Below, piece by piece: positions 26,301 to 36,911 of a stretch of DNA of 64,000 nucleotides. A program made the translations under genes and the position numbers. The notes beneath the pieces were generated by a model, which was not told where the DNA came from, made no database searches, and was given only the letters and a program-made list of their open reading frames with translations. The stretch comes from Babylonia areolata (lineage: Eukaryota > Mollusca > Gastropoda > Neogastropoda > Buccinidae), in contig NC_134887.1 in the NCBI RefSeq assembly GCF_041734735.1, forward strand, positions 29,929,870-29,993,869. Reading direction: 5' to 3'. Each line of letters starts with the position of its first letter. Positions within the stretch are counted from its first letter, which is position 1.

Positions 26301-27675
26301 CACACACATACAAAAATACAAACAAAAACATCAAAGATGCTACTAGAACTCATGCAAACCATACTATCTAACACACAAAAAAGTTTAACTACGCATACTT
26401 TACCGTGACCCATTAGTGCAGACTCCAGCAGGGAGTCCGATTCCTCTCCTGTGCAAACTACTGCCCGCCTATGCGGAGAAAACAAAAGTAGCTTTGATTA
26501 GGGTCTGGAAGGGTGGTCGAGAGGGGGGGAGGTTGCACACTTCCCCCTACCCAGCATTCCACATACTTTCGCATGTGGGGAAAGATTTGTACATGAGTGA
26601 AATGTTTCTAAATAGATGGCATTACACTGACTGGGTCGGCGAACGTTTTGCACTGTTGGGAAACAGAAAGAAACTGAAAGTTCACCAAAGGATTTTGTAT
26701 TGACCCTTGGAAAACAAAGAATAGATGTGGCTTCTGAAGAGCGACGTCTGCTTGATGGACAGTAAGGGTGCACTGAATCAGAGAGGTATGTAAGTACAGT
26801 TTTCCTTATCTTGAAAAAAAACAAACCCCAAAAACAGCATTTTTTACAGCATGTTTTACGTTATGACGAAACTGAAAAATAGATCATCTTCTTGCGTCTG
26901 AATATTTTTTTTAAAACATTATTTTACAATATGACTTACGTCTGACAAAACTAGGAAATCAACTTCTTGCATGTGAATCATCTATAAGAACAGAATAAAG
27001 CAAAAAACAACATAATTTTACAATATGATTTGTGCATGACAAAACCAGGAAATCAGCTTCCTGCATCTGAATCATATGTTAAAAAACAAAAATGTAATTT
27101 TACAATATGATTTATGTATGACAAAAACAAGAAATCAGCTTCTTGCATCAGAAACATATAGAAAAAACACAAAAAACCCCCACAAAAACTACATCATTTT
27201 ACAATAATTATGATTCGTGTATGACAAAACCAGGAAATCAGCTTCTTGCATCTTAGTCATCTATGAAATAGTAATAGATAGATAAAAACAATATCTTTTT
27301 ACAATATGATTTATGTTTGACGAAACCAGGAAATCAATGTCAAATTCAAATTCAGATTCAAATTTCAATTCAAATTCAAATTCAAATTCAAAAACACTTT
27401 ATTAATTCACATGGAAATAACGTGTGCAATCACAGGCTCATTGTAGACACCAACATAAAAATGAACATATGTAATATACAATACATATGTATGTGTACAT
27501 AACTACATACATGTATATGAATGTGTATTGTGTGTGCATGTGTTTATGTAAGTTTGTGCCAGCCTATGTGTGTGTATGTGTTAGGGTAGCTGTTAGATAC
27601 ACATGTATGTTAAAATGTATGTATGCAGTGTGTGTGTGTTGTCTTCAGTTTAACGTCTTTCCACTTGAAGTGATA

Positions 27676-27711
<36 letters not shown>

Positions 27712-28224
27712 ATGTGTGTGTGTGTAGTCACATTTTGGTGTGTGTATGTAACATTGATGTAATGTTTTATGTTAACCTTTCCCGTACGTCGCCTAAAATT
27801 TTTTCGCGCCGTACATCGTGGGTGTGCAGAAACCCATGGTTTCTAAGAAGGAATGACCCCTCGCTGTACGTCGTGGGTGTGCAGGCACCCATGGTTTCTG
27901 TGTACGAACTAACCCTTCGCTGTACATCGTGGGTGTGCAGGCACCCATGGTTTCTGTGTACGAACTAACCCTTCGCTGTACATCGTGGGTGTGTAGGCAC
28001 CCATGGTTTCACTGAAGAAATAAGACCTTGCCGTACGTCGTGGGTGCACAGTAACCCACACTTGTCCGTAAAGCAAATTTGACTTTTCTTCAGCAGACTT
28101 GCATGCGCAGTTTCCACTTGTGCGTGTAGGCTATTTACTCCAGTGCTTGACCAGGCGCATTGTGAATAAGTTTTGCCCGTGAGAAGAGAGTGTTGTTACT
28201 TACAAAAAACGGTTTTTTTGTTTT

Positions 28225-28262
<38 letters not shown>

Positions 28263-31200
28263 GTTTTTGTTGTTGCTTTTGTTGTTTTTTTTAGCGGCTA
28301 CACGCCCATCCTGTTTCGGTCAAGGCTATCCCTAGCCAGTGCTGATATTTTTTAGCCCACGCGCGGTGCTGCTCGAGGCAAATAGCAGACTGTATAGCTA
28401 TGCACAGGCGGCTGCATGAATGTGCGTGTATCTGCGTGTTTACATGTGAATATTATTGCATGTTTGAGAGAGACAGACAGACGGACGTAAAGAGCAACAG
28501 ACATAGAGAGAGACAAAGAGACAGTGTGTGTGTGTGTGTGTGCAGTGTGTGTGTGTGTGTGTGCATGGAAAGGCTTATATATAGCGTGTAGGCATATAAA
28601 ATAGATGTGGATATGTGCATGAACATGTATGTGAACTCGTGTAGCACAGTGCAGTTTCTCTCAAATACAGACGCCCACAAACTGATATTAGAGATAACAT
28701 GCATATTTTACTCATCAAATACCTAAAAGAAAGATTTTTTTCTGACACAGTTTTAACTTTGTCATAGTTCATCCAAATATCTTTTTTTTTTCTTTCTTTT
28801 TTTAGCCATAGTCGGGTTTTCTCTACTTTGAACAGATTAGGATAAGAATAAAATTTCTGTATCAACTGTCTTTCTTTTTTTAGCCATAGTCGGGTTTTCT
28901 CTACTTTGAACAGATTAGGATAAGAATAAAATTTATATATCAACTAGATTTTAGATCAGTTGATTTCAGACTTACAAAAATTTTTTATATCTAGTTCTTA
29001 GAAAGGCACTTTAATTCCAACTAGATAAAAAGCTATCAATCAGTTGCTCCTGATCATTCTCTACAAGAAAAACAGTTCATTCAATATTGTTGAAGATATC
29101 TAGTGCAATAAATATTGTTTTCTGAAATTAGTTACAACTTTAGAGTAAAACTTAACGCAGACTTGAACTGGGATACGATCAACAAAAGACAAGGTCACTC
29201 TGATCTCTCTCTGTAGCGAGCCCAAATGACGTCATGTCGACAACGCGTGGCGCGCAAGCTTTGCATGGGTGGCTCCACACCCACGACGTACGGCGTGCAA
29301 GGTTTATTCTTTGGGAGTATGGGTGTCGTCACACCCACGACGTACTGGGACATTAATTGATTAATAACTTCTTTGTTTATGTATAAAAGAAAATAATGTT
29401 CTGTGGATATGTAGTAAACTATATTATGGACAAAGTCATGAAATTATGTGGAAGTGGCTTCAATATTACTTGAGTTACAGAGCAAAAACACTTGTCTGGG
29501 TGATTTCACACCCACGACGTACGGGAAAGGTTAACAAAAGCGTTTTTGTAAAGCACCTAGAGCAGATTTCTGGATAGTGTGCTGTATAAGTTTCCATTAT
29601 TATTATTATTATTAATACACTAAAACAAGTCAGATAAAAACTCCCAGTAACTGACCAAAACAACTCCCCACCTCCACACACCCACACATACGCACACATT
29701 AAGAAAAGAAAGTATTGCACAACGATGTATACTGATAGAAAACATCCAGCAAATAAAATATGAATATTTAACCCTCACCCTCACCCCCACACACACACAT
29801 GTTAAGACAAGGTAGTGTACAACAATGTAAATGAAATGAAATGAAATTATGGTGCTTAGAGCCTCGCCGACCACTAAGGCCATCTCAAGGCTATCACCGC
29901 GTCAATTACTACTACAAGGCTAAAAAAAAAAAAACCAACCAATTAAAACGAGTCACCACTTCAAACTTTCCACTCCAAAGTTAAAAAAACTTCCATAGTT
30001 TAAAACCTTCAAATCTGGTTAAAAAGGTTCACTTCTTTTAAGAAGTCCATCAGCGCCCACGGAGGGACATCACGAAACAAAGTCTTCAAAGAAACCGCCG
30101 TGTAATGTCTGCGTCTAACGTCATGCAGATCCCAACAGTCAAGGAGCACATGTTTCACGGTGAGAGGCTCGTCACAGGGAATGCATCGAGGGGCCTCCTC
30201 CCCCTTCAACAAGTAAGAATGAGTAAAAAAAGTGTGCCCCGTACGCAGTCTGCACAGCACAGACTCCTCCTTTCTGTTCTTCACCCCCAAAGGGAGGGTC
30301 TCTTTTAGGTCCGGACGGATCTGGAAGAGCTTGTTGTCCGTCTGGGTGTTCCACTTCTCTTGCCAAAGATCCTTAATGTGAGTATTGACCTTCCGCTTCA
30401 TGTCTGTATAGGGTACCAAGGATCTGGACAATTCTTTCTTTACAGCGTTCCTGGCCAGCAGGTCCGCCCTTTCGTTACCACGAATGCCAACATGTCCGGG
30501 AACCCAGGCCAACACAACCTCGTATCCTTTCTTCGTTGCGAGAGTAAAAGTTTAATAAAATTCCAGCAGTTTGGGATGAGTGATATTCCTGCAGGCGATT
30601 GCCTCCAGGGCTGACAAAGAGTCGGAAAAGATCATGAATCTCTTCTGTTTGGAAGAGAGAACCATTTTTAACCCCAGGACCAGTGCGGTCAGTTCTGCGG
30701 TGTATACCGAGCTGTCAGACAGGATGTGTTCCGTTGAGGGCCGGTCAGGAAAGGCGGGACAGAACGCAGATGCGGCGACTCCGTCCTCTGACTTGGACTC
30801 GTCAGTGAAGATGCCCTGAAAAGTGGGGAATTTGTGGCACAGTTCCGAAAAGTAGGTTCTGTAGGCCAGAGAACTGGTAGTGTCCTTACGGTATGAGGCC
30901 AGATCGAATCGGACCTCAGGTGTTGTAAAGGTCCACGGGGGGCTGTCAGGGAACTTAGAGAAATCTGAGATGCCACCGACATCCAGATCGGCATTTTCCA
31001 AGTGCGGCTGAATGCGGAGTCCGAGAGGAGGTATGCAGTTTGGGTTGTCTGTAAATTTCTTATCGAAAGGGTTGTTGAATACAGCGTCGTAAGCAGGGTT
31101 TGTAGGTTCCGAAAACAATTTCAAATAATAGTTCAGGGTCAGCTTCAGTCTGCGGTTGGAAAGAGGCGGTTCCCCCGCCTCTGCGTACAGGCTGTGCACA

Positions 31201-34200
31201 GGGGTGGTGCGGAAAGCACCTAAGCTGAGACGGAGCCCTTGGTGGTGTACAGGGTCCAAAAGTTTCAGGTAGGACGGTCTGGCCGAGCCGTATACAACAC
31301 TTCCATAATCCAGTTTGGACCGGACCAGGGCTCTGTAGAGGTGCAAGAGAGTCCTCTTATCAGTACCCCAGTTCGTGTGTGCCACGACTCGGATGATGTT
31401 CAGGGCTTTTAGGCAAGATATTTTCAGCTGTTTAATGTGGCTGAGAAAATTCAGCTTCTGATCGAAGACGACCCCTAGAAATCTGGCTTCCTTGACCGCC
31501 GGGATGGTGGATGTTCCCAGACGGATTTCAGGGTCCGGATAAAACTGGCGAAAATTGTGAAAATGGATGCATTCAGTTTTGGAGGACGAAAATGTGAAGC
31601 CATTCTCCTCTGCCCAACACTGGATTTTGTTGACGCAGAGCTGAAGCCGTCGCTGGATGCTGGCGTACCTGCTGCCGGTTGCATATAAGGCAAAATCGTC
31701 CACGAACAGCGAGCTGTCCGATCCTTTCTGAACGGATTGAACGATGTCATTAATTTTTATACTGAACAGAGCCGGCGACAGGATGCTCCCCTGCGGGACA
31801 CCCAGCTCCTGCTCGTGAATGTCGGACAGGGTGGTGCCGACTCTCACCTGGAATTGTCTGTCTTGTAAAAAATTGTGGATGAACTGAGGCAGATGTCCTC
31901 GGAAGCCGAGCTTGTGCAAGTCAGAAAGAATACCAAATTTCCACGTGGTATCATAAGCTTTCTCCAGGTCAAAAAATATGGCCACCACATGTTGTTTGTT
32001 GACGAAAGCATTTCTTATCGTGGTTTCCAGACGAACCAGATGGTCAACGGCAGAGCGATGCTTGCGGAAACCACACTGTTCTTTCGCCAGAAGGCCGTCG
32101 GTCTCTAGTTTCCACATCAGTCTACCGCTGACCATCTTCTCCATCAGTTTGCAGACGCAGCTGGTCAGTGCAATTGGGCGGTAGTTGGAGGGGTTCGAGG
32201 GGTCTTTTCCCGGTTTCGGCAGCGGGATTATGAGGGCTTTCCGCCAGGAGGGTGGAAAGAAGCCTGTGACCCAAATGTGGTTATACACTTTAAGCAGGGT
32301 GTCCAGACAGGTTTGTGGAAGGTGTTTTAGGAGTTTATAATGGACCTCGTCCATTCCTGGACAGGAATCCGTACAGGTCTGAATGGCAGATTTAAGTTCG
32401 TTCATTGTGAAAGGAAGGTTGTAGTTCTCTGTGTTGTCGGAAAAGAAGTTACATGGTGTTTTTTCTGACAGGTTTTTGGTTTTAAGAAAGCGAGCAGATT
32501 TGTTAGCAGATCTCGAGTTCTGTTCTATTGTGGAGGCAAGCAAATTGGCAACTGCTTTCTTCTCTGTGACCAGAGCGTCTGAGAGTTTAAGATGGTGAAA
32601 GGTCGGGCATGCGTTTTTGCCCTTAATTCTTTTTAAAACCCTCCACACTTTCTTCTTGGGTGTGTTGGAGGTTAAGGAAGAGCAGAAATCTCTCCATGAC
32701 TTCCTCTGACTCTTTTTAAAAACATACCTGGCTTTCGCCCTCAGCTGTTGATGGTTTCGAACGCTATCGGACTCCGGTCTCCGAAAGACGCATCGCTGCA
32801 CTCTCTTCCGAGACTTGCGGGCCTCCCGACATTCCGCGTTGAACCAGGGCGTTCTAGGGACCTGAGGCTTGGAGGTAGACGATGGGACTGCTGCTTTGGT
32901 GCAATCTAAAACGATCCGAGTCAGAGCGTCAGCAGGGTCCTTGCTTTTCAATACTGTTTCTTCCTGCAGCTCCGCTTTTATCTTGGTGGTAAAAAAACTC
33001 CAGTCTGCTTTGTCGTAATACAGGCGGTCAGGCAGAGAGTCACCTTCTCCATCTGTGGGGCGGAGGACGACAGGAAAGTGGTCACTCCTGTGCAGATCGT
33101 CGTGCACCTTCCACTCGTAGTCCAGGACCAACGATGGATCGCAGACCGACAGATCTAAACACGAGAGCTTTCCAGAGGACAGATGCAGGTAAGTGGGAGA
33201 CTTGTCGTTAAGGCAGCACAAGTCCATGTCAGAAAGAAGGTTTTCTAAGAGAAGACCTCGGGCTGATGTCATCTCACTTCCCCAGAGTGGGGAGTGTCCA
33301 TTGAAGTCGCCCAACAGTAAAAACGGACGTGGGAGCTGGTCGACCAGGTTCATGAGGTCCTGCCTCAGAACACGGACAGAAGGAGGAAGGTAGAGAGAGC
33401 AGACAGTGATGGTTTTCTCAAGCGTGACTCTGACTGCCACCGCCTGTAAAGGGGTGCTTAAAAGAACTGTACTGTATAAAAGGGACTTACGTATAAAAAG
33501 AGCGACACCTCCCGTCAACCCCTCTTGCTTCGGTTGAGTGGGTTTAAAAACGGAGTTAAAACCAGAGAGAGATAAAACCTTGCCATCTCTTTGCAGAGTC
33601 TCCTGCAGCGCCAGCACTGAAGGTTTCAAAGCACGACAAAGCAGCTGGAGTTCCTGGAAGTTGGCATAGAATCCCCGGATATTCCAGTGGATCACTGCCA
33701 TTAAAAAGGTTTTTTTAAAAAATAAAGCAGCAGCCTATTCCATCGCTACCCCCTGCTCCTCCGCTTGCGGTGGCTCAAGGTCCGCCAGGATGGAATATTT
33801 GTTTTTTGACATAAATTTTTCGGATTCCGACCGAGTCGGAATATCCACCACCTCGGCCCCTCCCGATCCCGCCGTGGCCGCAACCCTCCCCTCCTTGAGT
33901 TTTGGAGGTACGGGGGGTTTCCGGCCACTTCCGCCAGCCCGAGGGCCAGGCAGACGAGAGGCGGGGCGAGGGGGGCCGGGGGGTGGGGTGGGGCGGGAGG
34001 CAGACAATGCGCCTCCGCCCGAGGCTTTTCTCTCCCGCCCAGCAGCCCCTGAGGACTGCCGCGCAGGACGGGAAGGGGTGGACACAGCGCCTCCACCCAA
34101 GGCCAACGGTTCCGACGAGGCGGTTAAGTCGTCCGTCTGCGTTCCTGTGGACATCGTCTGGACCACGACGTCCACCGTCCTGGATCTGACGACAGAGGCA

Positions 34201-35911
34201 TACGACGCCTTAGGTGACGCGGCCTCCACCTGCTTCCTTGCCTCAAAGAAGGAAATTTTCTGTTCTGTCTTGACTTTCTGGATTTGTTTTTCTTTCTTCC
34301 AGGCGGGGCAGTCCTTCGATGAGGACGGGTGGCCACCTCCACAGTTCGCACACCGGGCTGCACTGACGCAATCACCCTGGTGCGCCGCCTTCGAACAGGT
34401 GCCACACGCCTCTTCCTCCTTACATCGGTCTCTGACATGTCCGAATTTCTGACACTTAAAGCATCTCAGAGGGGACGGTACGTACAGGCTGACATTAACT
34501 AGCAGGTATCCGACCCGAATGTCCTTGGGGACATCCGGGCAGCAGAAGGTGAGGAAGAAAGTGTTGGTCGGGACTCTGTCCGACCCCTTCCTCACCGTCA
34601 CCCTGTACACTTCGGTCACTCCCTGAGAGGACAGCTCGCTCTTGATCTCGGCCTCAGACACACCTTTCAACTCCGGGCATCTGATGACTCCCTTTGAGCA
34701 GTTGAGACCTTTGTGAGGGGAAATCTTCACCGCCCTATCCACGAAAGTGGTCGCCTTGAGAAGGAGCTGTGTCTGCCTTTTTGATTCTGTCTGCACTAAA
34801 AACGCTCCGCTCCTCAGCCTCTTGATGGATCTGAGCGATCCTGCCAGACACTGAAAGCCCTTCTGGACAGCGAAGGGGCTGAGAGCCGACAAGGGCTTGT
34901 CGTCATCAGCGCCCTCCATCACTAGCCATGATGGCCAAAAACCGGAGGTCTCAACGACCTCCGACTCGGAGTCTGAGTCGTCGGTTCCCTGACGTCGTCT
35001 TTTTCCAAGTTTGGGGGTGTGTGTTTGTTTAGTATTCATGTTGAAAAAAAATGTTAATTCATCCCTCCCTTACCCACCCACCATGGGGTCCAACTTAGGG
35101 GCCAGGGTCAAGGGAACACCAGCTTGACCCCTTCCAGGTTTCGGGAGGGATATACAACCAGCAGCCCAGCTCCAACGTGCTCCCCCCCGATCATGCCCAG
35201 CTCCCGGGGACAGAGAGCCGAGCACTACGGGGGTTACCTTCGTCAGCCACTAAACTGCCAGTCTTGACCCAGCCCCACGAAGGGGTAGCCGATTGACACA
35301 CACGGGCCAATGTGTGCCGCCTGTCTTAGGAGAGGTCCGAGCCAAAGGGATGTGTTGAGAGCAGCGTGCTCTCTCAATCCCCAGGATCTCATTCCCCTCC
35401 ATCACAGGTCGCGCCGCACGGCAAACACGGCGGGCCTAAAGAAGGCCGCAGAGAAAAAAAGAATGTGGAAAAGAAGGCTTGATGGGGAGCTGAGGACAGA
35501 AAAGAGGCGGTAAAAAGAAGAACAAAGGATAGCGAAAGGGACAGTGGGTCACGTTTAGTTTGGGCCTCACTCACGACCTGTTCGGCATGGGAAGCCCTAT
35601 CAGGGGCATCAGTACAAAACCACCACTTATTCAGCCCTAACAGCTACGATGGCTATGTAGGCTGTCAATTAAGACCTGGGACCAGAGCACCAAACCCCAA
35701 GAAGCACTGATGCCCCCGCCGACATAGCTCGCTCGATCACTGGCCACTAAGCCTCCCGACCACGACAAGGTAGTGACCCTCCCGGGAGTGGGTCAGGAGA
35801 ACACCAGCCTGACCCCCTCCAGGTTTCGGGAGGTACAACAATGTAAAAAAAAAAAAAAAAAAAATCCAATAAATCGATCGTATATAAATGTAAAATGCAC
35901 GCGCACACACA

Positions 35912-35944
<33 letters not shown>

Positions 35945-36872
35945 GCATGCATGCATGAACGATTGTGCACCTGCACACTCTCACAACAAAAATCCCGTTG
36001 TGCGGGGGCGGTTAGTGTCACAGTCCTATGAGTGAGTGTATTGCATGCTTTGATTGTGTGCGCAAAAAGCTGTAGGAATGAATGAGCTAGTGTAACGAGA
36101 TGTTCTTGCGCGTGGAGCTATGAGCCTGCCACACAACTGCCCAAGTTCTAAACAGAACCACACACTTAGTCGACAGCGAGCTCCCACGGACAGCACTGAT
36201 AGTGCCAGATCCGTAAACTTAGTCGGCCGCTGTGCCCGCCTAACCCTCCTTTGACCCTTCTTTGTCTTATATTAAAACGCGCTAAATTCCCACACTTTAT
36301 GGGTGTGCTTGTGAGCATACGTGAGATTCTGTGGCATTAAAGTTTGTACTGTCGGATAGTTCAGACATTTCTCTTTCTGGTGGTGGTAGTACCTTTCTCC
36401 ATAGGAACCGGTCTTTTAATATTGCAGCATTTATTTGTGAGAACTGTTTGCTGGCAACTGTGACTGGCAGAGGTGTATTTTTCACAGCAGAAATTCCTGA
36501 GTAAGGTTTCCTTCACCTCCTCTTCTCTCTCATTTTCTTTCTTTCCTTCCCTATTTCGTTCTGTTTCCTCCCTCTCTTTCTCTTGCTTACTCTTTGTTTT
36601 TCTTAGTTCACCATCCTCTCTCTTATAGTTATATCTTTTTTCTCTCTCTTTTAGTTGTTGTATTTTGTACTTTTTCATTCAGTATTCATTCATTCATTCT
36701 CTGTCTCTCACCAGAGGACCAGAATCTGTCATCCTTTCTGTTTGTCTTTCTTATTTCTTTCATTCTTCTTTCTGTTTCTTTCAACACGTGCTGTCCACTT
36801 ATATCCTGCTCTCTCTCTCTCTCTCATCACTCATTCTTCGCACCGCATCTCTCGTCTTGCATTTATTCATTT

Positions 36873-36911
<39 letters not shown>

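Larger units (their letters stand above)
29831..35832 (-). mobile_element. Full-length I-clade non-LTR retrotransposon (LINE) in translin intron 5
   Basis: The element is flanked by a perfect 14-bp duplication GTACAACAATGTAA (29817-29830 and 35833-35846), giving about 6.0 kb. From its 5' end it holds a roughly 790-bp 5' UTR, ORF1 (35039-33735), a 33-bp gap, ORF2 (33701-30009, with one internal TAA) and a 3' UTR ending in a (TTTCA)n-like tail. Gag-like ORF1 with three zinc knuckles, APE endonuclease, RT and RNase H together define the I/Nimb-type lineages. It lies antisense to translin. The perfect flanking repeats and one visible lesion in 5 kb of coding sequence mark a young insertion. Confidence 0.93.

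Noticed and set aside
20541-29534. A transposase gene inside the TTAA elements
   Set aside because: No frame of useful length or with DDD/DDE-like motifs is present in either copy.
33790-34452. 220-residue + frame opposite LINE ORF1
   Set aside because: The minus-strand frame has three zinc knuckles and full length; the + frame is a GC-rich shadow.
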